The notes: generated by a model not told the origin, from the sequence alone. Shown: positions 24,127-34,290, counted from the first letter of the stretch. The stretch: 64,000 bases of DNA from an uncultured Parabacteroides sp. (GCF_947855115.1 NZ_CANTZW010000001.1:248001-312000); one strand, 5' to 3'. Numbers and translations: made by a program.

Positions 24127-26055
24127 CTATTTAGCGTTCCACCACAGTGGAGTAGTCGTCAAATCCGGACCGCCCAAAAGCTGGAGAGCTTGCGCATATC
24201 CCGCTTGATTGTTCGTTTGGATATTCGCCGGATAACGGTAACGTTTCGGGTAAAAATCCCAACGGCATTCTTTAGAGGTAGCGACCGTCAGAGGTACTTG
24301 ATTCAATGGGTTGTAATCTTTCTCTACCGCTTGGTTCTCAAAGAAAGGAAGACCTAAACGGCGATGATCGCTCCAAGCCTCTTCCGGTAGCCAAGGAACT
24401 TGCGCTATATATTTCTGGGTGATAATCTTCGTAAGGATATCATTATTATATGCGCCATTCCGGTAGATCGAGTTCTGAGGATATTCATATGTACGGCTCT
24501 TCATCTCTTTTGTATATGGGTCCGTATAACGGATCGTATACGCTTTCGCCTCCGTCGTATGGTCGAAAGCGACAGAAGTACCGATACGGTTGTATTCCCG
24601 AGATGATAAGTAATCACCGACCTGGCTCAACAACCCGTGATATTCAAAACTCGCTGTAATACCGGACTCATAATTGGATTTAGCCGTTCCCGGAACCTTC
24701 CAACCTTTCACAGCGGCTTCCGCCAATAAGAAGTAACTTTCCCATGGGCCGAAGAAGACACGCTTGTTGGTACTCATACGATATTGCTTAGACATAGAGG
24801 GATAATTGTAGTTCTTGCCTGTCAGCTCACTTACCAGACCGGCTTTCACATCCCATTCTCCCGCTACCCAAGTGTCCCACGTATATTTCGGGTCGATCGT
24901 CAACATATTCTGGGTATTGTCTGCCGGATTCTTCAAGTTAACCGGTTTCACCTCGCTAGCCGCACCGATATAATCGGAATAGACCACGCCATCATCCCAC
25001 CCTACGACACTAAACAGTTTCGGGGCACGGGGATCTACGTATTGAGGAATACCGTCAAAATAGAAACCGGCGCACGGATCGTTCGTTGTCAGAGGGAAAT
25101 GTTGGCTCAAATACAAACCCTGATACTCATACGGATTCTTCAAATGGCTTTTCAAAGAGTCCGGCAACGGAAATTCCTGTCCCCCCAAACCTACCACCAA
25201 GTTCTTAAACGTCACGGACATCGCCTGCCCGTTCCAAGGACGAGACATCACGCTCGTCAGCTCATCCCAACCCTCTTTCTCCTGTACGGAAGCGATATCG
25301 GCCAGCTCGGAGATAAATGTCTTAGAGGCGGCATCCTCAAATTCCGCTTTTGCCAAGGCTGGATCGACAGCCGAGATACGCATCGCCAAACGCATACGCA
25401 AAGAGTTGGCATATTTCTGCCATTTCGTTACATCTCCCGCATAGAAAGCATCCTCGTTAGCCATAGCGGACATGTCCAAGGAAGGGTCTAACGCAGACTC
25501 TGCCTCACGTAATTCTTTCAATATAAATTGATAGATCGCCTCCACGCTATCGTACTCAGCCGGTACACCGGAGAAAGCGGCCAACGCCGGGATCGGACCG
25601 AAGCCGTCCGCGACTTCCGAGTTCAAGTAAGCACGCCAGATACGGGCCATCTGGATCACATTCTTATAATAGGGATAGGTATTCGCCTCACCATTGGCCA
25701 CCATCCGCTCTCCCAACTGGATCGCTTTGGTTGCTTGGTTCAGCCAACCTACGGCGTAATCGTTACTCAGGTAGGTAGTACTGTAATCGTTGTTGTCCGT
25801 ACCGATCGTAAAACCACTCCCCCTATTGAAGCGGGAAGCACGATCCCAGTACAGGATAAAGATACGCTCGGCTATCTCCGGGTTCATCTGGTCTCCTATG
25901 ATAGAGGCATTCAGGAACCATTGGGGCTTCACCTTATCCTCTCCTACAAGATTCGGGTCTTCATTGATCTCCTGAAAATCATTACAGGAGGAAAGAAGAG
26001 CGACCACCGATACCAATCCGGCAAAAAGTATATTTCTTGTTTTCATCTTCATCAT
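24127..26055 (-). CDS. SusD/RagB-family surface glycan- or peptide-binding lipoprotein (SusD-like 2 type)
   Basis: SusD-type lipoproteins cap a SusC transporter on the cell surface and hand ligand to it. This 642-residue protein has a lipobox (ALLSSC, Cys24) and then NDFQEINEDPNLVGEDKV, the typical N-terminus of the SusD-like 2 branch. The TPR-like helical core is suggested by WLNQATKAIQLGERM and WRAYLNSEVADGFGPIP. It follows its SusC gene by 32 bases. No glycosidase, protease or regulator adjoins, so the ligand cannot be deduced; such orphan pairs may take up peptides or host molecules as well as glycans. Confidence 0.9.
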   Translation of the reverse strand: MMKMKTRNILFAGLVSVVALLSSCNDFQEINEDPNLVGEDKVKPQWFLNASIIGDQMNPEIAERIFILYWDRASRFNRGSGFTIGTDNNDYSTTYLSNDYAVGWLNQATKAIQLGERMVANGEANTYPYYKNVIQMARIWRAYLNSEVADGFGPIPALAAFSGVPAEYDSVEAIYQFILKELREAESALDPSLDMSAMANEDAFYAGDVTKWQKYANSLRMRLAMRISAVDPALAKAEFEDAASKTFISELADIASVQEKEGWDELTSVMSRPWNGQAMSVTFKNLVVGLGGQEFPLPDSLKSHLKNPYEYQGLYLSQHFPLTTNDPCAGFYFDGIPQYVDPRAPKLFSVVGWDDGVVYSDYIGAASEVKPVNLKNPADNTQNMLTIDPKYTWDTWVAGEWDVKAGLVSELTGKNYNYPSMSKQYRMSTNKRVFFGPWESYFLLAEAAVKGWKVPGTAKSNYESGITASFEYHGLLSQVGDYLSSREYNRIGTSVAFDHTTEAKAYTIRYTDPYTKEMKSRTYEYPQNSIYRNGAYNNDILTKIITQKYIAQVPWLPEEAWSDHRRLGLPFFENQAVEKDYNPLNQVPLTVATSKECRWDFYPKRYRYPANIQTNNQAGYAQALQLLGGPDLTTTPLWWNAK

Positions 26056-26087
26056 TTTTATCGTAATTCAAATTATCATGTATTCCT

Positions 26088-29000
26088 TCAGAATCCCACG
26101 GTTACGTTAAACGTATAAGAACGGCTGGTCGGGGCGGCTCCGTTCTCGAATCCGGTGGCGTTGGTATTCGTGGCGGCAACGGATTCGGGGTCGATACCCG
26201 GCAAGTTATAATGGATCATCCAAACATTGTTGCAAGTAGCGGACAGACGTACACGCTGGAAAGGTGTTTTCTTCAGCATCTGCCGATTGAACTCGTAGCC
26301 AAGCGTAATATTACGCAAACGGACATTGGTGGCGCTATAGGTATAAACCTCCGGCAAACCATAGTTTCCGGTTGAACCGATACGCTCCCAATAGTTCTGA
26401 GGGGAGACTGCTACCGTATTCTCCGCATAACCATCACCTTGTTGTACCACGGTATTCGGAACCACGAACTCGGCACGATCACCATTCACGACTGTCCCGG
26501 CAGCGTTGCCCCGGGTATACAAGTTGGAGGCTGTCGCCGAATAGATACTACCACCGATACGGAAGTCGATCAGGAAACTCAGGTTAAAACCTTTGTAAGA
26601 AAAGTTATTGGTCCACCCCATCATCCAATCCGGGCTCTGGTTTCCTACTTTCGATTTCTCGGTAGAGATCAAAGGCAAGCCGTCATCGCCAACGATGATC
26701 TTTCCATAATGAGGACTATTCTCATCCGTCACACGCATAAAGGTCTGCCCGTAGATCTCACCATAATAACCACCCACCGGAGCTACGATCTGAATAGCGT
26801 CGAACGTCTTGATATCATACAGATTCACCCCTTCGTATAATTCCTTGATCTTATTCCGGTTCAAGGAGAATTGTACCGTAGAGTTCCAGCTCAATCCGGC
26901 GGGGTTATCTAAGATCGCACCGTTCAAAGAGATTTCTAAACCCTCGTTCTGGATATTACCCGCGTTAATCTTACGAGAGGCGTAACCCGAGAACGGGTCC
27001 ATCGGTAAATTCAGCAACTGGCGGGTAGCGTTCGACTTATACCAAGCGGCATCCAGCCCCAACCGGTTATTAAAGAAACGAATGTCAAAACCGGCCTCCC
27101 AAGACTTGATCAACTCACTACGCACATTCGAGTCGTAAAGTACCTTACCCGGTTTCGCCGTCGTATTCCCGTTGGGATCTTTGCCTACGGAATAGAAGTT
27201 ATACAATTGATATGGATCCAAGTCGTTACCTACCTCGGCGAAAGAGGCGCGTATCTTAGCGAAAGAAAACCAATCCGGCATGCTCCCGCCAATCTTCGGC
27301 AACATATCGGAGATCACCGCGGAAAAACTGACAGAAGGATAGAAATAAGAACGGTTGGCTTTCGACATCGTAGACGACCAATCGTTACGTGCCGTAACAT
27401 CCAAGAACAGATAACCATCCCAGTTCAACTGCAATGACCCGTACAAAGAATTCATGCGGCGGCGGATCAACTCGGAAGTGACCGTCGGTTTATTCACCCC
27501 ATTATTCAGCGAGAACAAGTTCGGCACCAGCAGCTCTCCGGCAGAAGCGTTCATCTTGCTACGTTGCTGAAGCATCAGGTTACCACCGAAAGTAACGAAA
27601 CCTCCCAACCTATCGATCAAGTTATCCTTCCGGGCCGTAGCCAAGAAACTGAAGTTATTCTCATAGAATGTCTCCGAGCCCTCGGTATACAAACCTCTCG
27701 GACTGGTATTACCACCGGCATAGACTTTCTCGCTCTTCGTCGTGGTATAATAATCCGTACCGCCTCTCAACTCAATATCGAACCAATCGGTCGGGGCATA
27801 TTTCAAGGAGATATTCCCTAACAAACGGTTACGGGTATCCTCGTTCTGGCGATAACGGGTCACCCAATAAGGGTTCTCCTGCGGGTTCTTGGAGGCATCA
27901 TACCAAATCATATTGCCTTGCTCATCCACGTCATTCTCAAACTCACGGATATTCAAGGAACGAGGCAGGTTATAGATCGTATTGAAAGCGTTCGAAGGGT
28001 TCACGCCTTGAATCGGGCGGTTATGTGCGTTCTGATTGATATAATTCACCTTGGCATCGACCTTCCACTTTTCCGCCTCATCCAGAAAAGTCGTGGCACG
28101 CAGGGTTATATTCGTCTTGTTTAGTTTTGAGCGTGGAGTGATGCTAGCGTCGTCGGAACGGTTTACGGAGGCGAATACCGCCGTACCCTTTATATTCTGT
28201 TGGAAGCTGACACCTTCGTTAAAGGAGGTCCCTACACGGAAAAAAGCGTCAATATTATCATATGTATACAGGGGGATCCGGTTGCCCCTCCAATCAGTTA
28301 CCATTTGTCCCGTGACTTTCGGTCCCCAGCTAACACGAGATTGGTTATCGTAAACACCCACGGAGCCTTGCCCGAAGTCGTTCTGTAAATCCGGTTTCAG
28401 GAAAATCGTCTCGGCGGTGATACCAGCGTTGACCGTGATACCGAGCCCCTCGTTCTTACGTCCGGACTTGGTAGTGATCAAGATCACGCCGTTACCGGCA
28501 CGCGATCCGTAAAGGGCGGCGGCAGAAGCACCTTTCAATACCGTCATAGACTCGATATCTTCCGGGTTGATATCCGAAAGACCGTTACCCATATCCGCTC
28601 CGGAGTTACCCCATACATCATCCACGCCACCGGTGAAGTTATCCATCGGGGTACCGTCTACAACGATCAATGGCTGGTTACTACCCGTCAATGAGTTATT
28701 TCCGCGAAGTACGATCTTAGAGGAACCTCCCACTCCATTGCTTGAACGGACAATCTGCAAACCGGAAACCTTACCGGAAAGGGAGTTCGCCAAGTTCGAT
28801 TCACGGGAGGCCAAGAGATCATCCCCTTTCAACTCCTGCATGGCATACCCCAAGGCTTTCTTATCTCGTTTCATCCCTAAGGCCGTTACTACCACCTCAT
28901 CGAGTTTCTGGGTATCTTCCACGAGTTTGACCATAATCTCGGACTGGCCGGTATACGGGATGTCTCGCGAGGTATAACCGATAAACGATACTTGTATGAT

Positions 29001-29249
29001 ATCCCCTTTCTTTACGTTATCCAGGGTAAAACGCCCGTCTAAATCGGTCATGGTACCGTTGGTAGTTCCTTTCACGATCACGGATGCTCCGGTAACGGGT
29101 CCTAAGGCATCCTCTACTGTTCCCGACACCTTCGAGTTTTGCTGGGAAATGTCTGCTTTCGGAATCCTTGGCACGGCGTATAAGTTTCCCGAGAACCCAA
29201 GTGCCCCGACTAACAGGATTAAGCTGACTGGTCTGAATCTTTTCAACAT
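26088..29249 (-). CDS. SusC/RagA-family TonB-dependent outer-membrane transporter
   Basis: The 1053-residue product is a 22-strand TonB-dependent barrel. ATG 29249 gives a clean signal sequence (MLKRFRPVSLILLVGALGFS). After it come a carboxypeptidase-D-like domain (SGTVEDALGPVTGASVIVKG), a TonB-box-like region (LDEVVVTALGMKRDKKALGY), the plug (KVSGLQIVRSSNGVGG and IVLRGNNSLTGSN) and a barrel ending in the aromatic FNVTVGF. There is no STN domain, so it is probably not regulated by sigma/anti-sigma signalling. It forms a two-gene operon with SusD and is divergent from a MATE exporter. Confidence 0.94.
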   Translation of the reverse strand: MLKRFRPVSLILLVGALGFSGNLYAVPRIPKADISQQNSKVSGTVEDALGPVTGASVIVKGTTNGTMTDLDGRFTLDNVKKGDIIQVSFIGYTSRDIPYTGQSEIMVKLVEDTQKLDEVVVTALGMKRDKKALGYAMQELKGDDLLASRESNLANSLSGKVSGLQIVRSSNGVGGSSKIVLRGNNSLTGSNQPLIVVDGTPMDNFTGGVDDVWGNSGADMGNGLSDINPEDIESMTVLKGASAAALYGSRAGNGVILITTKSGRKNEGLGITVNAGITAETIFLKPDLQNDFGQGSVGVYDNQSRVSWGPKVTGQMVTDWRGNRIPLYTYDNIDAFFRVGTSFNEGVSFQQNIKGTAVFASVNRSDDASITPRSKLNKTNITLRATTFLDEAEKWKVDAKVNYINQNAHNRPIQGVNPSNAFNTIYNLPRSLNIREFENDVDEQGNMIWYDASKNPQENPYWVTRYRQNEDTRNRLLGNISLKYAPTDWFDIELRGGTDYYTTTKSEKVYAGGNTSPRGLYTEGSETFYENNFSFLATARKDNLIDRLGGFVTFGGNLMLQQRSKMNASAGELLVPNLFSLNNGVNKPTVTSELIRRRMNSLYGSLQLNWDGYLFLDVTARNDWSSTMSKANRSYFYPSVSFSAVISDMLPKIGGSMPDWFSFAKIRASFAEVGNDLDPYQLYNFYSVGKDPNGNTTAKPGKVLYDSNVRSELIKSWEAGFDIRFFNNRLGLDAAWYKSNATRQLLNLPMDPFSGYASRKINAGNIQNEGLEISLNGAILDNPAGLSWNSTVQFSLNRNKIKELYEGVNLYDIKTFDAIQIVAPVGGYYGEIYGQTFMRVTDENSPHYGKIIVGDDGLPLISTEKSKVGNQSPDWMMGWTNNFSYKGFNLSFLIDFRIGGSIYSATASNLYTRGNAAGTVVNGDRAEFVVPNTVVQQGDGYAENTVAVSPQNYWERIGSTGNYGLPEVYTYSATNVRLRNITLGYEFNRQMLKKTPFQRVRLSATCNNVWMIHYNLPGIDPESVAATNTNATGFENGAAPTSRSYTFNVTVGF

Positions 29250-29441
29250 AACAACTGTTTTTTGTTTATTTTCTAGACAATGTTTTAGCGTCAACGAATG
29301 TCATTTATCCCGTATAAACATGAAAACGGCTGATATGTTTTGAGTTTAACATATAAGGGAAACAATGTCGCATACCTCATTCAAACTGGATAAACACACT
29401 TTTTTTACCCTGATGGTAACTTTTTTCTAGGTAGAGAAGCC

Positions 29442-29449
29442 TACTTTTG
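29442..29449 (+). promoter_or_regulatory. -7 promoter box of the MATE-Crp unit
   Basis: TACTTTTG matches TAnnTTTG exactly and predicts a leader of about 22 bases. Confidence 0.6.
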
Positions 29450-29477
29450 TGCCGCAAAAACAAAAGGAAAAAAACAG

Positions 29478-30827
29478 ATGATGCAAGACAGTATTGATTT
29501 TGGAACAATGAACATTCCGAAGTTGTTCCGTAAGATGTTTATCCCTACCTTATTAGGTATGGTTCTCTCTGCTACGATTAACATCGCCGATGGGATATTC
29601 GTAGGTAGGGGCGTAGGAAGTGATGCCCTGGCAGCGGTTAATATCGTAGCCCCCTTCTTCATGCTATCCACCGGAGTCGGACTTATGTTCGGGGTTGGAG
29701 CGTCTATCGTCGCCTCAATTCATTTATCGCACAAGAAAAACAAGGTAGCGAATATCAATATCACGCAGGCGCTCTCGGTATCGCTATGTATCATGTTGTT
29801 GCTCTCCCTGCTGGTGATGGCCTTTCGGACCGAGGTAGCTTTCCTGTTGGGATGTTCCGAGCACTTATTACCCTCCGTATTGGAATACATGAACTGGATC
29901 GTCCCGTTCTTAGCTTTTTACATGTTGCTGAATGTCGGGTTATTCATCATACGGCTAGACGGGTCACCAACATACGCCATGTTATGTAGCGCGGTCCCGG
30001 CCGTGATAAACTTAGTATTAGACTACATCCTCGTCTTCCCACTACAGTGTGGGTTGATGGGCGCAGCCCTGGCCTCCGCTATATCCGTAATCGTGGGGAG
30101 CATCATGATCGTGGTTTATATTGTCGCTTATCCTAAAACGTTACATCTTTACCGCCCTAAGTTCTCACCCAAAAGTATCCTGTTGACCATACGAAATATA
30201 GGATACATGCTAAAACTCGGCTCTTCCGCTTTCTTAAGCGAGGCAGCCATCGCATGTATGATGTTGGTGGGTAATTATATATTCATGAGATACCTAGGAG
30301 AAGACGGTGTTGCCGCCTATAGCGTAGCCTGTTATTGTTTTCCTATCGTATTCATGGTGAACAACGCGATCGCCCAGTCTACCCAACCGATCATAAGCTA
30401 CAATTACGGCATACAGCAATGGAAAAGGGTACGGCAAGCTTTCAAGCTGGCCTTGCTATGCGCTATCGTATGTGGCGGCTTAGCTTGCGCCAGTACCATT
30501 CTATTCTGCCCGGAAGTCGCTTCCTTGTTTCTTGGCGACCAAGGCAACGCCTATGAGATCGCGGTTAGCGGCATCCCCTATTTTTCCCTGGGGTACGTCT
30601 TTTTCGCTCTTAATATCGTTTGTATCGGGTATTTCCAGAGCATAGAACGCTTTAGGCCTGCTACGCTATTCACCATCCTACGAGGAATCGTGATCATCAC
30701 CTTAAGTTTCATGTTTCTCCCGGTTCTCCTAGGAATTAAGGGCATTTGGCTGGCCGTTCCCTTGTCGGAATTTATTACTTTCGCGATTATCGTGGTATAC
30801 TATCTATCGAAACGTACAAGACAATGA
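29478..30827 (+). CDS. MATE-family multidrug/cation exporter
   Basis: The 449-residue inner-membrane protein has about 12 hydrophobic segments in two halves. Motifs of the MATE family are seen in the first half: FGTMNIPKLFRKMFIPTLLG, DGIFVGRGVGSDALAAVNIV and MFGVGASIVASIHLSHKK. The second half has GEDGVAAYSVACYCFPIVF and AQSTQPIISYNYG. It should export drugs or dyes in exchange for Na+ or H+. The Crp-type regulator downstream overlaps its stop by an ATGA, so the pair is translated together and the regulator probably controls the exporter. Substrate unknown. Confidence 0.93.
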   Translation: MMQDSIDFGTMNIPKLFRKMFIPTLLGMVLSATINIADGIFVGRGVGSDALAAVNIVAPFFMLSTGVGLMFGVGASIVASIHLSHKKNKVANINITQALSVSLCIMLLLSLLVMAFRTEVAFLLGCSEHLLPSVLEYMNWIVPFLAFYMLLNVGLFIIRLDGSPTYAMLCSAVPAVINLVLDYILVFPLQCGLMGAALASAISVIVGSIMIVVYIVAYPKTLHLYRPKFSPKSILLTIRNIGYMLKLGSSAFLSEAAIACMMLVGNYIFMRYLGEDGVAAYSVACYCFPIVFMVNNAIAQSTQPIISYNYGIQQWKRVRQAFKLALLCAIVCGGLACASTILFCPEVASLFLGDQGNAYEIAVSGIPYFSLGYVFFALNIVCIGYFQSIERFRPATLFTILRGIVIITLSFMFLPVLLGIKGIWLAVPLSEFITFAIIVVYYLSKRTRQ

Positions 30828-31414
30828 AAGAGGAAGTCCGCCAGAAAATAATGGAACGATTCTCCATCCCCGAGCGCACCATGCAATTGCTGCTGGAAAA
30901 CGCGGAGATCGTACCGTTCGTCCCCAAAGATATAATCGTACATGAAGGGGAGATAAACACGAATATGTATATCTTATCCGAGGGAATCTGGCGGGCTTAT
31001 ACATTTAAGGACGGGATGGAAGATACCTTCTGGTTCGCCGTGGAAAGTGAGATCGCTCTTCCTGTATGGGGATATACCTCCGGTTCCCCTTCTCTTTATA
31101 CCATAGAAGCCGTTACGGAAGGCGAGGCTTTTTGCCTTCCCAAGCATAAGCTTGAGGTCTTATTTCAATCCTCCGCGGAATTAGCGAATATCGGGAGAAG
31201 GATATTAGAGAATTTTATGCTTGAGGTAGAGACCTCATGGCTGAGTTCTTACAAACGGACCGCCATTGAGCGTTACGCTACTTTATTGGATAAGCAACCC
31301 GAGATCATCCAATCCGTTCCCCTGAAATACATAGCGTCTTATCTAGGCATCACGGCCCAATCTTTAAGCAGAATCCGGGCGAAACTGGCCAATTCCGCAA
31401 GTTTTATCGTATAG
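30824..31414 (+). CDS. Crp/Fnr-family transcriptional regulator
   Basis: The 196-residue product has an N-terminal cyclic-nucleotide-binding-like beta-barrel (FVPKDIIVHEGEINTNMYIL, YTIEAVTEGEAFCLPKHKLE) and a C-terminal helix-turn-helix (PLKYIASYLGITAQSLSRIR). The residues that would bind the cyclic nucleotide phosphate are not conserved, as in most Bacteroidota members, so the ligand is unclear. ATG 30824 overlaps the MATE stop by four bases. It probably regulates the upstream exporter or its own unit. Confidence 0.9.
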   Translation: MKEEVRQKIMERFSIPERTMQLLLENAEIVPFVPKDIIVHEGEINTNMYILSEGIWRAYTFKDGMEDTFWFAVESEIALPVWGYTSGSPSLYTIEAVTEGEAFCLPKHKLEVLFQSSAELANIGRRILENFMLEVETSWLSSYKRTAIERYATLLDKQPEIIQSVPLKYIASYLGITAQSLSRIRAKLANSASFIV

Positions 31415-31507
31415 ATATCTTTTATTTAATGATTAAAATACGGAACTCAGGTTGTGTATTCGGTAATAACATGTTGCTCCCGTTCGTGTTCAACAATATA
31501 TTGGATA

Positions 31508-31752
31508 TTAGGATTGAAACGCTTTCTCCTTTGCCCGTTCAAGCATAGATAAAGTATAATCAACTCCCTTAATATTATATCCATCCTTTGCTATTGAAAT
31601 CGTAAGCCTACACAGCAGAGTTCAAGTATTTTGGCCTCTTTATTTTGAGGTAGCCATTTTTTGTAAAACTCCAAATCGGACAGAGAATTATTTAACCCAT
31701 CATAAATATCTGCATTATAAATAAAATCACCGACTTTTTGAAGAGTATTCAT
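31508..31752 (-). pseudogene. Truncated, frameshifted class I SAM-dependent methyltransferase
   Basis: From ATG 31752 the frame reads MNTLQKVGDFIYNADIYDGL and later KEAKILELCC, the start of methyltransferase motif I. It is then broken: a few bases of the CGTGRL codons are missing, and the frame ends after LRFQ. In another frame the protein continues RLTISIAKDGYNIKGVDYTL and SMLERAKEKAFQS, then a stop at 31508-31510. So only the N-terminal quarter of a SAM-binding domain survives, with an internal deletion and loss of the C-terminus. No intact copy is in the window. The flanking sequence is AT-rich. It is probably non-functional. Confidence 0.8.
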
Positions 31753-31784
31753 ATTCTTTATTGATTATCGGCACATTACAATAC

Positions 31785-32222
31785 TTATCTGTAAAGAGAT
31801 TTTTCAACATTGTTTTTTGCTCGTTGCAAGAGTGTCTTGCAAATTAAATTGTGAAACGGTTTGATTATGGTAAAATAACATTTTCCCAAACCATTATGGA
31901 ACCTGACTTTTGTGCCGACAGATATGCGTTGGCTATCACGTCCCATTCTCTCGGTTATAAACGCAAATTCCAAATCAAGATGCTTATCATTTTTGCATAC
32001 CGTTGCCAGATTCTCGGATTCGATATGTACCAAATCCGATAAAATTCTTTCTTTTTTCAACCCCAAAGGTCTCATCATGACATTACGAGATTTCATCAAA
32101 ATGGTTATCCACTTGGGGGCGGAAAAGAACAGTTCAGACAACTCTGCCGCATTTATAAATCTCGTAGTGTGGATTATATCGTTAAATTCATCCGTATAAT
32201 CGTAACTCTTATTGTCTTTCAT
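31785..32222 (-). CDS. DUF2867-domain protein
   Basis: A 145-residue protein resembling DUF2867 proteins: DEFNDIIHTTRFINAAELSE, FFSAPKWITILMKSRNVMMR, then VGTKVRFHNGLGKCYFTIIK. The function of the family is unknown. The fold is suggested to be a START/SRPBCC-like beta sheet by the last segment, but this is inference. No signal peptide; hydrophobic segments are amphipathic rather than spanning. It is 32 bases upstream of the broken methyltransferase on the same strand, and both are in an AT-rich patch, so they may have been acquired together. Confidence 0.75.
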   Translation of the reverse strand: MKDNKSYDYTDEFNDIIHTTRFINAAELSELFFSAPKWITILMKSRNVMMRPLGLKKERILSDLVHIESENLATVCKNDKHLDLEFAFITERMGRDSQRISVGTKVRFHNGLGKCYFTIIKPFHNLICKTLLQRAKNNVEKSLYR

Positions 32223-32433
32223 AACTCTTTATCTCAACATCTTACGATTTTGATTATCATCACAAAGGTCGCTATAATTCGCGAGATCGTATCCTTTTTA
32301 ACGAACTATTTATAAAGATAGAATACTCCGTTAAATGTTTATTCCTCACACGGTTGTATCAAACCGTTGAAAATCTAAAATAAACCTTTCCCGATCCGTA
32401 CTTGTTTTCCTGTCATATTTTAATCAATTCAAG

Positions 32434-33291
32434 ATGAATAAGGAACAACAACAAAGAGTAGCCGCCATCCATGATCTATCGGGATTCGGTAAATGCTCAT
32501 TGACAGTAGCTCTCCCGATCCTCTCGGCGGCAGGAATAGAGACAAGCGCTTTGCCCACGGCCATACTTTCTACACACACAGGAGGAATCCCCGGCTATAC
32601 ATATAGAGACCTGGCGGAAGACATGCGTCCGTTCATGGAGCATTGGAAAGATCTAGGCATCCGATTCAATGCCATCTACAGTGGCTTTCTCGGGTCTTTC
32701 GAGCAATTGGACATCGTAAAAGAATTTTTCATCCTTTTCAAGAAGGAAGATAACCTAATCTTAGTAGACCCCGTTATGGGCGACAACGGAGAACTATACA
32801 AGATACTCACTCCTAAATTCGCAAAAGGCATGAAAGCTCTTTGCGAGAGGGCAGACATTATCGTACCGAACCTGACAGAGGCTACCTTATTACTGGGTGA
32901 GCCATATCAAGCCGGACCTTATACCAAGGCGTATATCGACAGCATTTTACATAAATTAGGACAGCTCGGCCCTAAACAAATTGTCTTGACCGGCGTCTAT
33001 TTCGACGAGAATGAGCTGGGAGCCGCTACCTTCGACGTAAGGCAAAACATTACAGCATATGTCTTAACAAAGAAGATACCCGGTTATTATCATGGAACGG
33101 GAGATGTTTTCGCTAGTGCCTTGCTCTCCGGTTTGTTAAATAAATTCAACTTGGAAAGATCAGCGGAAATAGCCGTTCGCTTCACGGCAGAAAGTATTCA
33201 TCGGACATTCAAGGCGCGAACGGACTATCGCTTTGGCGTAAACTTCGAGCAATCCATCCCTGATTTACTAAAAGAACTGAAACTGGTATAA
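32434..33291 (+). CDS. pdxY: Pyridoxamine/pyridoxal kinase (PfkB/ThiD-like)
   Basis: This 285-residue kinase should phosphorylate pyridoxal or pyridoxamine for cofactor salvage. The N-terminal RVAAIHDLSGFGKCSLTVAL is typical of PdxY-like enzymes in this phylum, followed by ILSTHTGGIPGYTYRDL, a VDPVMGDNGELY active-site segment, PNLTEATLLLGEPY, and the anion hole HGTGDVFASALLSG with the catalytic Asp. Length and motif spacing are normal. The next gene (ketopantoate reductase-like) is 51 bases downstream on the same strand, so the four genes 32434-35638 may be one vitamin/repair-linked unit, though only the second and third overlap. Confidence 0.9.
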   Translation: MNKEQQQRVAAIHDLSGFGKCSLTVALPILSAAGIETSALPTAILSTHTGGIPGYTYRDLAEDMRPFMEHWKDLGIRFNAIYSGFLGSFEQLDIVKEFFILFKKEDNLILVDPVMGDNGELYKILTPKFAKGMKALCERADIIVPNLTEATLLLGEPYQAGPYTKAYIDSILHKLGQLGPKQIVLTGVYFDENELGAATFDVRQNITAYVLTKKIPGYYHGTGDVFASALLSGLLNKFNLERSAEIAVRFTAESIHRTFKARTDYRFGVNFEQSIPDLLKELKLV

Positions 33292-33342
33292 ATGAGAGCC
33301 TTTTTTTCCCATATTTGCAGATAATAAGGAATAATAAATAGT

Positions 33343-34290
33343 ATGGCTAAATTAAGAATAGCGTTTTCCGGTATCGGCGCTGTGGGTGGTTATTATGGAG
33401 GCATGATCGCCGCTCGTTATCAAGGGACAATAAAAGCGGACATCTTTTTTATCGCCCGCGGAGAAAATCTAAAGGCTATCCGTGAAAACGGTCTGCAAAT
33501 ACAACTGGGTATCCGGACGATCCATACGGCTCCAGCACTAGCTACCGATGATCCCGCCGAGATAGGACCGGTAGATTATCTTTTCTGTTGCACGAAAAGT
33601 TATGATCTGGAAGAAAATATCCGGCAGTTGAAACCTGTCATCGGGCCTCAGACCGTTATCATCCCCTTACTAAACGGATTGGATATCGAAGAACGAATCC
33701 ACGATATATTACCCGGACAAGAGGTATGGAAAGGATGTGTCTATATCGGTTCCCGTTTAACGAGACCGGGAGTCGTCGAGAAATTCTCCTTGAAAGAGCG
33801 TATCTTTTTCGGCAATAAGAACGCAGACAAGAACCGGCAATCCGAGTTACTTAAGTTGCTTATGTATGCCCGGCTAAACGCTTTTAACCCCGCAGACATA
33901 GATCTCCGTATCTGGAAGAAATTCTTCATGATCTCTACCGCCGCTACAGCCACGAGCTTCTTCAACCAGCCGATTGATGAAGTGCTGGCCCAGCATATCG
34001 ACCTGTTTATCGCCTTGGGTTCCGAGCTAAAAAGCGTAGCGGAGGCTATGGGTGTCAATTTGCCCGATGATATCGTTTACACTTCCATCGAGACGCAAAA
34101 GATGATGCCTGCCGGCTCCACGACCTCCATGCACAGTGATTTTATAGCCGGAAAAAAGACAGAACTGGAGACTTTGACCGGATATGTGATCCGTCAAGCG
34201 GAGAAACTCGGCGTGGATGTCCCGACTTACCGATTTATGTACAACGGATTGTCTTTCTATCCTTATCCGAAAAAAACTGAAATGCCATGA
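33343..34290 (+). CDS. 2-dehydropantoate 2-reductase family protein
   Basis: The 315-residue NADPH-dependent oxidoreductase begins with a dinucleotide fold, RIAFSGIGAVGGYYGGMIAA (GxGxxG). The C-terminal ketopantoate reductase domain has KKFFMISTAATATSFFNQPI and SMHSDFIAGKKTELETLTGY, the last holding the conserved S-M-x-x-D-F-x-x-G-x-x-T-E-L pattern. True PanE makes pantoate for CoA. Several paralogues of unknown substrate share the motif, so panE is not assigned. Its stop overlaps the tag start (ATGA). A near-consensus CATATTTG lies about 30 bases before the ATG. Confidence 0.88.
   Translation: MAKLRIAFSGIGAVGGYYGGMIAARYQGTIKADIFFIARGENLKAIRENGLQIQLGIRTIHTAPALATDDPAEIGPVDYLFCCTKSYDLEENIRQLKPVIGPQTVIIPLLNGLDIEERIHDILPGQEVWKGCVYIGSRLTRPGVVEKFSLKERIFFGNKNADKNRQSELLKLLMYARLNAFNPADIDLRIWKKFFMISTAATATSFFNQPIDEVLAQHIDLFIALGSELKSVAEAMGVNLPDDIVYTSIETQKMMPAGSTTSMHSDFIAGKKTELETLTGYVIRQAEKLGVDVPTYRFMYNGLSFYPYPKKTEMP

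Noticed and set aside
24784..28977. Long plus-strand ORFs inside the SusCD genes
   Set aside because: They are antisense shadows of well-conserved minus-strand proteins and show no domain features.
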